The notes under the pieces are model-generated. The model was given only the letters and a program-made list of their open reading frames with translations, ran no database searches and was not told the origin of the DNA. Below are positions 47,870 through 57,446 of a DNA stretch of 64,000 nt, one piece after another. The number at the start of each line of letters is the position of its first letter. Within the stretch, counting starts at the first letter, position 1. The position numbers and the translations under genes are program-made. The stretch is taken from assembly GCF_002836745.1 (NCBI RefSeq), contig NZ_PJAR01000042.1, forward strand, positions 186,001 through 250,000, given 5' to 3'. This stretch comes from Glaciecola sp. 33A. GTDB lineage: Bacteria; Pseudomonadota; Gammaproteobacteria; Enterobacterales; Alteromonadaceae.

Positions 47870-49072
47870 CTACTTCGCGAACGGGCTGCGTTCGCATTCA
47901 ATAACATGCCAAGGTAGGCCATGTTCCTTTAGCATCGCCATAAAGGGGTCTGGATCGAATTGCTCCATGTTCCATACGCCTGGTTTTTTCCATGTATTGT
48001 TTAACATCAGCGCTGCACCAATCATGGCAGGGACACCGGTGGTGTAAGAAACTGCTTGCGCGCCAACTTCTTCATAACAAACGGCATGTTCACAGTTATT
48101 GTAAATAAAAATAGTTTTTTCTTTGCCGTCTTTTATGCCCGTTACGTAAGTACCAATGCAGGTTTTTCCGGTATAACCTTCGGCTAGAGAACCAGGATTA
48201 GGTAGTACTGCCTTCAAAAATTCCAGAGGAATTATTTGTTGGCCTTGAAAGTCGATAGGGTGAATGCTTGTCATGCCTATGCCTTCAAGCACTTTTAAGT
48301 GATTCAAGTAAGCGTCACCAAAGGTCATCCAAAAACGAGCACGTTTTAACGTAGGGAAATGCTTAACTAATGACTCTAGTTCTTCGTGGAACAACAAATA
48401 AGAGGCCCTTACGCCGATGTTTTGATAATCTAAATCTTCGCGGACAGTTAATGGGTCAGTTTCTTTCCATTCGCCATTTTCCCAAAAGCGACCCCGTTGG
48501 GTTATTTCGCGAATATTAATCTCAGGATTGAAGTTTGTTGCGAAAGCCTGACCGTGGTCACCGCCATTGCAATCGACAATATCCAAATAATGAATTTCAT
48601 CAAAGTAATGCTTTGCCGCATAGGCCGTGTAAACGTTAGTTACGCCGGGATCGAACCCGCTGCCAAGAAGTGCCATAATGCCGGCATCTTGGAACCTTTG
48701 CTGATAAGCCCACTGCCAAGAATATTCGAATTTAGCGACGTCTTTCGGTTCGTAATTTGCGGTATCAAGATAGTCAGTTTTCGTCGCTAAACACGCATCC
48801 ATAATAGGTAAATCTTGATAGGGCAGGGCAAGATTAATTACCAAGTCAGGTTTCACTTTATTTATTAATTCGATAACGGCGTCCGCGTTATCCGCATCAA
48901 CCGTAAAAACGCCTTTTAGACGCTCTGCACCTACTTCTTTTTGAAGCGCTTCACATTTTGATAATGTGCGACTCGCCAAATAGATTTCGTCAAATATTTC
49001 AGGTAATCGAGCACACTTTTTAACAGTCACGGAAGAAACACCGCCAGCGCCGATTATTAATACACGAGACAT
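47870..49072 (-). CDS. Carboxynorspermidine/carboxyspermidine dehydrogenase
   Basis: This 400-residue saccharopine-dehydrogenase-family protein starts with the Rossmann motif LIIGAGGVSSVTVKK. It continues with ASRTLSKCEALQ, DTANYEPKDVAKFEYSWQW and GFDPGVTNVYTAYA. It condenses aspartate semialdehyde with putrescine or diaminopropane, using NADPH, to form the carboxy-polyamine consumed by NspC. The two genes form an operon with a 14-nt gap. Confidence 0.95.
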   Translation of the reverse strand: MSRVLIIGAGGVSSVTVKKCARLPEIFDEIYLASRTLSKCEALQKEVGAERLKGVFTVDADNADAVIELINKVKPDLVINLALPYQDLPIMDACLATKTDYLDTANYEPKDVAKFEYSWQWAYQQRFQDAGIMALLGSGFDPGVTNVYTAYAAKHYFDEIHYLDIVDCNGGDHGQAFATNFNPEINIREITQRGRFWENGEWKETDPLTVREDLDYQNIGVRASYLLFHEELESLVKHFPTLKRARFWMTFGDAYLNHLKVLEGIGMTSIHPIDFQGQQIIPLEFLKAVLPNPGSLAEGYTGKTCIGTYVTGIKDGKEKTIFIYNNCEHAVCYEEVGAQAVSYTTGVPAMIGAALMLNNTWKKPGVWNMEQFDPDPFMAMLKEHGLPWHVIECERSPFAK

Positions 49073-49160
49073 AAAAATTCCTTACTAAATAATTTGGCTG
49101 CATCGTAACAGCAATTTTTAAATTCACAAGTTTAATGGAAAAGTGCAGATAGTGATAGGA

Positions 49161-49595
49161 TCAGTCTGGAAAATCACAAGTAAAAGGCTTCCCTATTTTA
49201 ATTGAATTTACCTCAAACTCATAAGGATAGAGTGTTAGGGTGTTTTCACCATTTGCATCGCAAATACTAAACATGAGTGCATCGTTCTCTTCTTGTTGGG
49301 GAGATCTAATCGTAGCAGCATACACAAGCATGCCAATGGCCGAGTTTGCTTGTTTTTTACCTGACGCTAACTGACGTTCGAGCTTTTCGATCATGCCAAA
49401 ATGCGCGCCGTTAGGATGTGTATTATTGTAGTCCTCGTCATCAAGAAAAACGCATTGAATCTGTTTGTCGATTGAGAGTACGGCAAAGGGATACAAAGTT
49501 TGTGATCGAGAGAGCATGGCTTCACACAAGTTCAATGCTCTATCAATCATTGATGCATATTGCACCTGCTGTTTCAAAATCATTTTGTGGTTCAT
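49161..49595 (-). CDS. Uncharacterised 144-residue protein
   Basis: I do not recognise a family. It is a cytosolic-looking protein without a signal peptide or membrane helix, with mixed alpha/beta character: an N-terminal helix (residues 5-35), LYPFAVLSIDKQIQCVFLDD and a C-terminal TLYPYEFEVNSIKIGKPFTCDF. The gene is separate from neighbours (about 90 bp after the start of the polyamine operon, 150 bp before the desulfhydrase). An alternative start at 49583 is possible. Confidence 0.7.
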   Translation of the reverse strand: MNHKMILKQQVQYASMIDRALNLCEAMLSRSQTLYPFAVLSIDKQIQCVFLDDEDYNNTHPNGAHFGMIEKLERQLASGKKQANSAIGMLVYAATIRSPQQEENDALMFSICDANGENTLTLYPYEFEVNSIKIGKPFTCDFPD

Positions 49596-49746
49596 GCCGC
49601 TGACCTCAACTTCTTTAATTACTGATGGTATATAGACCTTTATTTGCGATCTATATGTGAGTGTTACATATGGGTAATTTAACGGTAAGCACCGTAAAAT
49701 AGTTCAGTCTAATACTGCGATGGTTTTATATTGATGTATCACTTCG

Positions 49747-50721
49747 TTAGCGAGCTCCTTGCAATCCACCTGTATGAATGATCAAGATTTTGCTATTGGG
49801 GGCAAAATACCCCTGTTGGATAAGCGTTTTGAGGGCGAAAAAACATTTGCCGGAGTAAACCGGTTCAATGCAAATAGGTATGTCTTGTTTCGCTTGTTGC
49901 TGATTGACCTCTTTGCAAAACGTCTTTAGCTCAACTGTGCTTTTGGCATAACCACCAAAGTGAAATTGGTGATTGATATGCCAAGGTAAATGAGGTGTGT
50001 CCTTGTTTAGGAATTGATTTACCAAGCCCTCTAAATAGCCTTCGCCTTGCAGTACGCCGATGCCGATTATATGTTTTGCAAGTTTTGATGAGCAGTTTTC
50101 AATGACACCAGCCATGCTTGCGCCGCTGCCAACAGGCAGTAATATGGCGTCAAAAGGCCTGCTTGAAGTAGCCATATTAATTTCATCTAGCATTGCCTGC
50201 ATGCCAAAAAGCGCGTCTTGTTGTGAGCCACCTTCTGGAATAATAACATCGGCACTCATTTTTTTACGAAGTGTTGCTAAGTAGTTTTCATCGGTTTTTT
50301 GTTGGTAGGTTATCTTGTCCACAAAGACCAAATTAGCATTCCAGTTGTTTAAATCTTGCAAGGTGCGGTTAAACGCTTGGTCTTTTAGATAAGCGCCACG
50401 AATAACGGCAGTAAACTTGATATTCAGCTGGTTACAACAATAGCCCAGTGCGTGCAGGTGATTTGAATATGGACCGCCAAAACTGAGTACGTGTGATGCC
50501 CGATTGAGCTGAAATTCTTGCAAAGGCTTAGCTAGTTTACGCCACTTATTTCCCGCTATAACGCCATGCAGCAAGTCGTCTCGTTTACACCAAACTTCAA
50601 CTTTTTTTCTGCTTTCACCAATAAAGAAGCGAGTCCAGGCCGCTTCTATTTTTTGTAAAGGCGAAGGAGTAATAATTGAAAATTGTGTTGCGATACTCTC
50701 GGTGCGCGGACAGGTTAACAA
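49747..50721 (-). CDS. ACC deaminase/D-cysteine desulfhydrase family PLP enzyme
   Basis: This 324-residue fold-type II PLP enzyme has WCKRDDLLHGVIAGNKWRKL with PLP Lys59, FGGPYSNHLHALGYCC, IPEGGSQQDALFGM and LPVGSGASMAGVIENC. This matches the D-cysteine desulfhydrase/1-aminocyclopropane-1-carboxylate deaminase family; D-cysteine breakdown is the usual activity in gammaproteobacteria. It is divergent from the chalcone-isomerase-like gene. Confidence 0.9.
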   Translation of the reverse strand: MLTCPRTESIATQFSIITPSPLQKIEAAWTRFFIGESRKKVEVWCKRDDLLHGVIAGNKWRKLAKPLQEFQLNRASHVLSFGGPYSNHLHALGYCCNQLNIKFTAVIRGAYLKDQAFNRTLQDLNNWNANLVFVDKITYQQKTDENYLATLRKKMSADVIIPEGGSQQDALFGMQAMLDEINMATSSRPFDAILLPVGSGASMAGVIENCSSKLAKHIIGIGVLQGEGYLEGLVNQFLNKDTPHLPWHINHQFHFGGYAKSTVELKTFCKEVNQQQAKQDIPICIEPVYSGKCFFALKTLIQQGYFAPNSKILIIHTGGLQGAR

Positions 50722-50812
50722 AGTTTAATCCTCTATACTGATCTTCTATTGTAGAATACGACGTTATTACTTATATATCATCTGTAATACGACAGATAAT
50801 GAGGAAGCGACT

Positions 50813-51421
50813 ATGAATTTACCAAAAATAATATTATCTCCGATGCTTTTAGCGCTGTCACTTACTGTTGTCATGTACGCTGCTGGAAGCCATGCAAAAA
50901 CCCCTGAAACGCCAACTCAATTGAGTGTATCAGGTGCCGCTGCAGCGAATACGCCATTCACCTTTGAGCAGATTTCTGCACAGTATATGCAAAACCCAAA
51001 AGTGGTTGGCGAGGCGCGGCTCAAGATTATGTTTTGGAAAATTTATGATGCTAAATTAGCGGCAGCCAACGGCAAGTGGAAGAAGGACACATCTTTTGCA
51101 TTGTCGCTAACGTATTTACGCGATTTTGATGGCGAAGAAATAGCCAGTCGGTCGGTAGATGAGATGCGAGACATTGGTTACGAAGATGAAGTGTTACTGG
51201 CTAAATGGTTTGAACAAATGCGTTCTGTTTTCCCGAATGTGAAAGAGGGTGAAAATATTACCGGCGTGATGGATGAAAATCAACACACGCACTTCTACCA
51301 TGAAGGCAGGTTGGTTGGTAGCATAGACGATAAATCTTTTGGTCAATCTTTTTTCGATATATGGTTAAATGAAAAAACTTCTGAGCCAAAAATGCGTAAA
51401 CAGTTGTTAGGGCTTCAATAA
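50813..51421 (+). CDS. Chalcone isomerase-like periplasmic protein
   Basis: This 202-residue protein has a signal peptide (cleavage near GSHAK) and a domain of the chalcone-isomerase-like family (FEQISAQYMQNPKVVGEARLKIMFWKIYDAKL, then FALSLTYLRDFDGEEIASRSVDEM and FFDIWLNEKTSEPKMRKQLLG). Family members in marine bacteria sit with DUF3833 lipoproteins and lipid-modifying genes, as the next gene does here. Flavonoid chemistry is not expected; binding of fatty acids is conceivable. Confidence 0.88.
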   Translation: MNLPKIILSPMLLALSLTVVMYAAGSHAKTPETPTQLSVSGAAAANTPFTFEQISAQYMQNPKVVGEARLKIMFWKIYDAKLAAANGKWKKDTSFALSLTYLRDFDGEEIASRSVDEMRDIGYEDEVLLAKWFEQMRSVFPNVKEGENITGVMDENQHTHFYHEGRLVGSIDDKSFGQSFFDIWLNEKTSEPKMRKQLLGLQ

Positions 51422-51554
51422 CCCAGTGCCTAGCTTGTATCTACTATCTCACTAGATAAGCGTAGCGATGTGAGCCGCAGTGAGTATCGAAGCAATATTA
51501 AAAAGCCAAAAAATCGCTCAACTCTGTTTTAAGATAAGCGTATCAGGAGTAAAA

Positions 51555-52112
51555 ATGAATTTGTCGAAAATATCAAAAAATGTCAGTAGGCTACTAGCTC
51601 TGGCAGCCTCAATTATTGTTTTGGGTGCATGCTCAATATCGTTAGATGCGCAAAAATATGAGCAAATGGAACCTAAGTTTGATATTGAGAGCTTCTTTGA
51701 CGGTAAAGTGAAAGCGTGGGGAATTGTCCAAAACCGAGATGGTGATGTGGTTCAGCGTTTCATCGTGCATATCGATGGTTATAAAAAGGATGGTAATTTA
51801 ATTTTAGATGAACGCTTTGAATATGGTTTTGGCGACGGTCCAGAAACACGCGTTTGGACCTTGAGCAAAAATGCGGATGGCACGTATACGGGCAATGCCG
51901 GTGACATCGCAGGTGCAGCTAAAGGCACCCCGCATGGGAATGCATTTAACTTCGCATACGAAATGGATTTAGCTGTGGGTGGCTCTACCTACCGAGTGAA
52001 TTTTGACGATTGGTTTTTTGCCTTTGATGACAAAACAATGATGAATCGTTCGTACATAAAAAAATTCGGCATTGTGATGGCTGAAGTATCGATTTTTATG
52101 CAAAAACAGTAA
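51555..52112 (+). CDS. DUF3833 lipoprotein
   Basis: 185 residues with a lipoprotein signal (LALAASIIVLGACS, lipobox Cys near residue 27) and the DUF3833 domain (FDIESFFDGKVKAWGIVQNRDGDVVQRF, GGSTYRVNFDDWFFAFDD). The ATG at 51555 has AGGAG 5 nt upstream; the frame is open 25 codons further but without a suitable start signal. It pairs with the chalcone-isomerase-like gene. The exact function is unknown; an outer-membrane lipid role is a guess from context. Confidence 0.88.
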   Translation: MNLSKISKNVSRLLALAASIIVLGACSISLDAQKYEQMEPKFDIESFFDGKVKAWGIVQNRDGDVVQRFIVHIDGYKKDGNLILDERFEYGFGDGPETRVWTLSKNADGTYTGNAGDIAGAAKGTPHGNAFNFAYEMDLAVGGSTYRVNFDDWFFAFDDKTMMNRSYIKKFGIVMAEVSIFMQKQ

Positions 52113-52209
52113 AGTAAAACAGCAATCAATCAGCGTAAAGCATCAACAACGACACAGTTATATTGGGTTGTCGGGGTGGGGGTAATGTATCATCCCTCGG
52201 CTGCTAACT

Positions 52210-53586
52210 TTACTCACGTTGAGGCAGCACAATCTGGCATCCTAAGCCTGATGTTGTTGCTAAGGGATTGTCGATAAAGCCGATGGTGCCTTTGTGCAGG
52301 TTGACAATCGCCAACACCAGCGCCAATCCCAAACCATTGCCACTTTTATTTCGGCTACTGTCTTCACGATAAAAACGTTGTGTGAGTTTTTCAAAAGCCG
52401 GCGGCATGACGCCAGGACCGGAGTCAAAGACACTGAAAATCATTTCCTTTTGCTGTCCTAATGTTCCGTCATTTAGGGTGACAACAATATTGCCCCCTTC
52501 TTCATTAAATTTAATTGCGTTATCTAGGACATTTGCGAAGGCCTGAAATATAAGGTCTTTATCGCAATATAGTGTTACGTTTTTTAAGTTAATGGTCAGC
52601 GTCAAATGGATCTTATTGTCCTCAATAACGGGGAAGTAAAGGTCAACTACGTCCTCGAGAATTTGCTTCATATTGTGTTGAGCAAACGCACTGGTTTTTC
52701 GTTCAGACTCAATATCTGCAATTCTTAATAATGAGTTAAAGATAGACAATAAATTATCAGACTCTTTTAGAAGTGCAAATTTATCATCGCCCTCAGGCAT
52801 CACTTCAATATGTGTTTTGAGCCTTGCTAAGGGCGTACGTAAGTCATGTGCAATGTTATCAGACACCGACTTGATGCCTTCAACGGAATACTCAAATTGG
52901 TCAAGCATTTTATTCAGCGCCATGGTCAATTTGCTCAAATCATCCCAGTTGCTATCGACCGGCAAGCGCTCAGTTAATTTACCGGTAGAAATGATGTCAT
53001 CAGCTTTTTCTGAAATAATATTAATACGGTTTACAACATAGTACGCTACCCAAATACTAGTGGCTGAAATTAGGCAAAGGATCAATATCATTATCCAACC
53101 AAAGGTTCGGCCAACCCACTGAATAATTTCTATGTCGTCTATATTGCGCCCAATAAGTAATTGATGACCGTTAGTCAAGACCATTATCTTGGCCATAACA
53201 TCATATTCTTTGGATGCGGCGTCACCAATTTTTAATGACAACATGCCATTTTTGATGCTTTGGGTATCATCGTTCGGCCAAAACAGCATATTGCCAGTAA
53301 TAAACTTGTTTTTGTCGTTCTTGAGATGATAGAAAAAGTCGTTTCCGTTTTCTGCAATTCTATCATTTAGTGCTTTTTCAACGGCCTTTGAACCGGCAGC
53401 TCTATACAGTGAATTAAAGCCTCTTATATCAGCGTTGATGGCCGCTTCTGACTCTCTTATTAGTAAATCGTCATTCGAAATAATGAGGAAGTAGGTAATA
53501 AACACCACTCCGATCATTAACAAGCTGGTCAATACAATACTAAGTGTAAAACTAGAGCTGTTTCGAAATGCGCTGATTGCTCTCAC
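52210..53586 (-). CDS. Sensor histidine kinase of a two-component system
   Basis: This 458-residue kinase has a membrane helix at about 12-35, a periplasmic sensor loop (about 36-160), a second helix (about 161-183) and a HAMP domain. HisKA with His247 (NIAHDLRTPLARLK) and a HATPase (FANVLDNAIKFN, FDSGPGV, GNGLGLALV) follow. It follows the OmpR-type regulator gene by 11 nt. The signal is not known; the overall type resembles QseC/CopS-like kinases. Confidence 0.93.
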   Translation of the reverse strand: MRAISAFRNSSSFTLSIVLTSLLMIGVVFITYFLIISNDDLLIRESEAAINADIRGFNSLYRAAGSKAVEKALNDRIAENGNDFFYHLKNDKNKFITGNMLFWPNDDTQSIKNGMLSLKIGDAASKEYDVMAKIMVLTNGHQLLIGRNIDDIEIIQWVGRTFGWIMILILCLISATSIWVAYYVVNRINIISEKADDIISTGKLTERLPVDSNWDDLSKLTMALNKMLDQFEYSVEGIKSVSDNIAHDLRTPLARLKTHIEVMPEGDDKFALLKESDNLLSIFNSLLRIADIESERKTSAFAQHNMKQILEDVVDLYFPVIEDNKIHLTLTINLKNVTLYCDKDLIFQAFANVLDNAIKFNEEGGNIVVTLNDGTLGQQKEMIFSVFDSGPGVMPPAFEKLTQRFYREDSSRNKSGNGLGLALVLAIVNLHKGTIGFIDNPLATTSGLGCQIVLPQRE

Positions 53587-53597
53587 TTATTCGGCTC

Positions 53598-54281
53598 CTA
53601 AGCTGTTGGCTCTGATACTAAATACCCAGCTCCACGAATAGTCTCAATAATTTGATAGCTAAAACCTTTGTCAATTTTATTTCTTAGTCTGCTGATATGC
53701 ACGTCGATCACATTAGTTTGAGGGTCGAAGTTATACTCCCATACTTTTTCTAACAGCATTGTTCTTGTGACTATCTTGCCTTTATTTTTCAATAAGAATT
53801 CAAGCAGTTTGAATTCTTTTGATTGTAGATCGATGACAGTATCGTTGCGGGTAACACGCCGATTAATTAGGTCGAGTTTTAACTCACCCAGCACGATTTC
53901 GGTAACGATAGGCGTTGCAGGCGCCTGACGAGAGCCAATAATTTCAATACGCGCCAATAGTTCTTCAAAAGCGAAAGGTTTGGTCATGTAATCATCAGCG
54001 CCCGAGCGCAAACCTTTTACTTTATCTTCAACTTTGTTTTTTGCACTCAGGATAACCGTTGGCGTTTTATTACCAGACGCTCTAATGGTGTTTAATAGCG
54101 CAATACCGTCGACATGCGGTAACATTCTATCCAAAACGATCACATCATATTTGTTGGTAGTGGCCAATAACAATCCTTGTTTACCATCGTTTGCTACCTC
54201 GGGGGTGTGGCCTGATTCTTTAAGACCTTTGTTAATGTATTGTGCAACGGTCGAGTCGTCTTCTACGATAAGTATCTTCAT
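53598..54281 (-). CDS. OmpR-family response regulator
   Basis: This 227-residue regulator has a receiver domain (acidic pair Asp8/Asp9, phosphoacceptor Asp51 in VIVLDRMLP, Lys in MTKPF). A winged-helix DNA-binding domain follows (about 130-225, KEFKLLEFLLKNKGKIVTRTMLLEKVW, VDVHISRLRNKID). It is first in an operon with the kinase. Target genes are not evident in the window. Confidence 0.95.
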   Translation of the reverse strand: MKILIVEDDSTVAQYINKGLKESGHTPEVANDGKQGLLLATTNKYDVIVLDRMLPHVDGIALLNTIRASGNKTPTVILSAKNKVEDKVKGLRSGADDYMTKPFAFEELLARIEIIGSRQAPATPIVTEIVLGELKLDLINRRVTRNDTVIDLQSKEFKLLEFLLKNKGKIVTRTMLLEKVWEYNFDPQTNVIDVHISRLRNKIDKGFSYQIIETIRGAGYLVSEPTA

Positions 54282-54491
54282 TTTAGTCTTTTTCCATTTG
54301 ACATATTGGCGATTCTTGTGACTTTGCTTATCTGAAAATATCGATAATATTCACGCAATGATTTACAAACGTTAATCCACATAATCGTATATTATAGGTA
54401 CAAATAGACGACATAAATTTTTTACGTAAAATTTTACAATAAAGACCTATATCCTTTACTTTATCAAGGGAAACCAAATTAGGAGACAAGT

Positions 54492-54878
54492 ATGACAATA
54501 GTAGTAATTTGTATGGCAATAGTGGTTTTTATGCCGATGCTGGCGAAAGTGCCTCTAGCCATGATGATGAATAAGCAAGGAGGATACGACAATAGGTTAC
54601 CTCGTGAACAACAAAAAAACCTAGAGGGTCTGGGTGCTAGGTCAAAAGCGGCCCATGAGAACTGTTTTGAAGCGACCACATTTTTTGCGCCAACGATATT
54701 GTTAGTGCTCGCTCTCAATTCAGTTAATCACACCACCGCCTATTTGTGTATTATGTTTGTGGTTGTTCGTCTGGCCTATTTAGTTTGTTATTGGAGCGAC
54801 TGGCACTTGTTGAGAAGCCTATTCTGGGGTATTGGCATGGTCACCGTAGCCGCTCATTATTACCTGCTGTTAAGTTAA
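54492..54878 (+). CDS. MAPEG family membrane protein
   Basis: 128 residues with four hydrophobic helices and the MAPEG pattern (RLPREQQKNLEGLGARSKAAHENCFEATTFFAPTILL, RLAYLVCYWSDWHLLRS). Members relate to membrane glutathione transferases and prostaglandin E synthase. An E/N-rich motif around AHENCFE supports glutathione binding. AGGAG lies 8 nt before the start. The bacterial role is unclear. Confidence 0.9.
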   Translation: MTIVVICMAIVVFMPMLAKVPLAMMMNKQGGYDNRLPREQQKNLEGLGARSKAAHENCFEATTFFAPTILLVLALNSVNHTTAYLCIMFVVVRLAYLVCYWSDWHLLRSLFWGIGMVTVAAHYYLLLS

Positions 54879-54886
54879 GCAATCAA

Positions 54887-56752
54887 CTAACGTATAAAGC
54901 GATAGCGCTCAGGGTAAGGTGTAAAATTTTGAATGATACCTTGAGCTGTTATGCGCTGCGTTTCGAGCCAATATTCAGTGGTCATGAGATCGCCATGTAG
55001 TTCTTTTAATATATCTTTAAATACTTTTTTACCCACAATAAAGTGTTCAAACTGTTCAGGAAATACATCAGTAGGACCCACTGATAAAGTATCAATAGCA
55101 TAGGGGTCGCCGTTTTTAGGTAAACGACGAAACTGACGTTCGGACATGTAGCAAATCTCATCATAGTCGTAGAATATGACTCTTCCGGTTTTCGTTACGC
55201 CGAAATTTTTATGCAACATATCACCTGGGAAAACATTTGCTAGGGCTATTTGTTTAATACAAAGACCAAGTTCATCAAGCACATTACGAATTTTTATCGA
55301 GTCGGTCTCCTGTTGCAGATATAAGTTAAGTGGCGTCATTTTTCGTTCAATATACATGTGTGAAATTATCACATCGCTTTCTGTGATTGTCAGACTGCTC
55401 GCGCAGGTGTCCTTAAGGTATTGCAAGAGTTCTTGGTCAATACGATTGCGCGGAAAACGGAAGTTCACGTATTCATGAGTATCAGCCATACGGCCTACGC
55501 GATCGGTGGCTTTTACCAATCGGTAGCGATCTTTAACGTATTCTCGAGTAATTTTTTTACTTTCAGCAAATTTATCCTTAATCACTTTAAATACAACCCC
55601 ATAAGAGGGTAAGTGAAAAACAGTCATCACTAGTCCTTTTATACCAGGCGCAAGTTCAAACATGTCGGTCGTATTACCACCCGAAGTATTATCTAAATGG
55701 GCTAAAAAATTACGATAAAACACGGTCTTACCGTGTTTGTAAAAACCCATTGACATATATAGTTCAAAGTTCTTTTTATGCGGCAATAGCTCTTGTAAAA
55801 AAGCAACGACTTCTGCTGGATATTGCGTGTCGGCCATAAAATACGAACGTGCAAAACTGAATATCACACTTAAATGATGTCGCTCAGTTAACAACGCATC
55901 GACCATGAGTTTGCCATCATCCGTCATTTGCATGGCGATAACAAAAGGTAATGTTTCGTCGGGCATACAAATGCGGCCTACCAAATAGGCTGCTTTTCCG
56001 CGAAAAAAAACAGGTTTTAGCATTTCTACGGCGTGCACGCTAGCCAATTTATCACGATTCAATTGCGCCCTTAACGCCGCGTCCATGTTATCTAAATCGA
56101 TATCTAGATTATCGAAAGGGGTTTTGAAACGATAAGTATCAAATATAGATTCGTGCATGGCTCTAACAGTGCCAGAAGTATCAAAACTATAAATAACTTT
56201 ATGTCGGTCTTGGCCAGGTAAATAGCAACGACTAGGCAGCACAAACATCATATTGTCATCAATTTTACCGTGTTTAAAAATACGCCCGATAACTGAATTA
56301 TAAAAGGTCTCAGCCAATTCAAATTGTGGGTGACCGTTGAGTAATTTAGAGTATTGATTTTTGGCCGCTTTCCAAAAGCGTTGATCTTGTTGCTTAGGAT
56401 GAACTTGTTGATATAAGTCGATAACGATATCCGTTAAACTTTGCTCATAAATAGCGATCCGTTCTTCAATAGCGCGCTGAGATTGAGCCCATTGTTGATT
56501 CTCAAATCGTTCTTTTGCCCCGGCCGTAATGCGACTATGCCAACGATATGATTTATCAAACCCGGTAATGATTTGGTAGGCAAATTGGCGTGCAATTGTG
56601 TCTAGCGCTTGCTGACTGCTGGTGTTTTCGCTTTCGCTTAATAGAGCAGTGCTAACTAACGCTTCAGGGTGACTAAGCGCTAGCGTATTCCTCGCAGAAT
56701 CAATAGATGGAGCAGATACAGTCTTTTTTGGCGAAGCGGCTTGTTTTTTCAT
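54887..56752 (-). CDS. aceK: Isocitrate dehydrogenase kinase/phosphatase
   Basis: This 621-residue AceK controls the branch between TCA cycle and glyoxylate bypass by phosphorylating or dephosphorylating isocitrate dehydrogenase. It shows the ATP-binding region APGIKGLVMTVFHLPSYGVVFKVIKDKF, RVGRMADTHEYVNFRFPR, MLHKNFGVTKTGRVIFYDYDEI and FPEQFEHF. About 40 low-complexity residues precede the conserved domain, making it longer than the usual 575-580. It is not beside aceB or aceA here, but fits the acetate locus at 23-36 kb. Confidence 0.95.
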   Translation of the reverse strand: MKKQAASPKKTVSAPSIDSARNTLALSHPEALVSTALLSESENTSSQQALDTIARQFAYQIITGFDKSYRWHSRITAGAKERFENQQWAQSQRAIEERIAIYEQSLTDIVIDLYQQVHPKQQDQRFWKAAKNQYSKLLNGHPQFELAETFYNSVIGRIFKHGKIDDNMMFVLPSRCYLPGQDRHKVIYSFDTSGTVRAMHESIFDTYRFKTPFDNLDIDLDNMDAALRAQLNRDKLASVHAVEMLKPVFFRGKAAYLVGRICMPDETLPFVIAMQMTDDGKLMVDALLTERHHLSVIFSFARSYFMADTQYPAEVVAFLQELLPHKKNFELYMSMGFYKHGKTVFYRNFLAHLDNTSGGNTTDMFELAPGIKGLVMTVFHLPSYGVVFKVIKDKFAESKKITREYVKDRYRLVKATDRVGRMADTHEYVNFRFPRNRIDQELLQYLKDTCASSLTITESDVIISHMYIERKMTPLNLYLQQETDSIKIRNVLDELGLCIKQIALANVFPGDMLHKNFGVTKTGRVIFYDYDEICYMSERQFRRLPKNGDPYAIDTLSVGPTDVFPEQFEHFIVGKKVFKDILKELHGDLMTTEYWLETQRITAQGIIQNFTPYPERYRFIR

Positions 56753-56936
56753 CGTTTAACTATTCATCATTGACATGCGTTAACTTAAGCTAGATTAACA
56801 TGTATTGTATACTCTGATAACACGTTGTCACTGTCGCGGCCTTGCTTAATAAAGTCCTTATTATATATTTTATATAAAGCGAGTGCAGACAAAGGGCAAT
56901 TAGCAACTGCCCACGCCAAGTTAAGTAGGAATTACA

Positions 56937-57446
56937 TTGATATTTAAAACACTCGACAAGCTATTTTTTGGCATCACATTAGTTTTGGCTCTTCAAGTGC
57001 CTCAGTTGGCTGATCATTACCAACAGTTTTTAGCGGGCATGCATGAATCGAGTCAATGGCAAATTAATGGCTATCAACAAACTGCCAAAAAATACAATTA
57101 CGCTTCTGTAGACGCTATGATTGAGCATCATCTGCAAAATGCAGTTCCTAGCGTGCGCGATGACGCAGTTCAGAAACAGCAAACCATCATTAAGTATAAT
57201 GAGTTGAGTGAAGGACTCGCTGTTTTCCAAAGCGGCAATATAATTCAGAAGTTGCTCTATATGCTCTCCCCAAGTGGCTGGCAATACATAGACAATACGT
57301 TAGAAAATTTTTCATTTGGTTTACCTATTACAACCGAAGGTATTCTATTTGGTGTATTATTTGGCTTGTTTTTGAACCTCCTTATTAGTGCGCCATCATC
57401 GATGATTGCAAAGAGACGCCGAGAGCGAAAAAACAAAATGGACTAA
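56937..57446 (+). CDS. DUF2937 membrane protein
   Basis: 169 residues with an N-terminal hydrophobic helix (FFGITLVLALQVP), a periplasmic helical part containing the DUF2937 pattern DHYQQFLAGMHESSQWQINGYQQTA, and a C-terminal helix ahead of a basic tail. The start is TTG with AGGA 7 nt upstream, which decides it. The function is unknown. It lies on the opposite strand to aceK. Confidence 0.85.
   Translation: MIFKTLDKLFFGITLVLALQVPQLADHYQQFLAGMHESSQWQINGYQQTAKKYNYASVDAMIEHHLQNAVPSVRDDAVQKQQTIIKYNELSEGLAVFQSGNIIQKLLYMLSPSGWQYIDNTLENFSFGLPITTEGILFGVLFGLFLNLLISAPSSMIAKRRRERKNKMD

Noticed and set aside
48645-48659. CCGGGATCGAACCCG resembling a tRNA T-arm
   Set aside because: It lies inside the carboxyspermidine dehydrogenase coding frame and no cloverleaf surrounds it.
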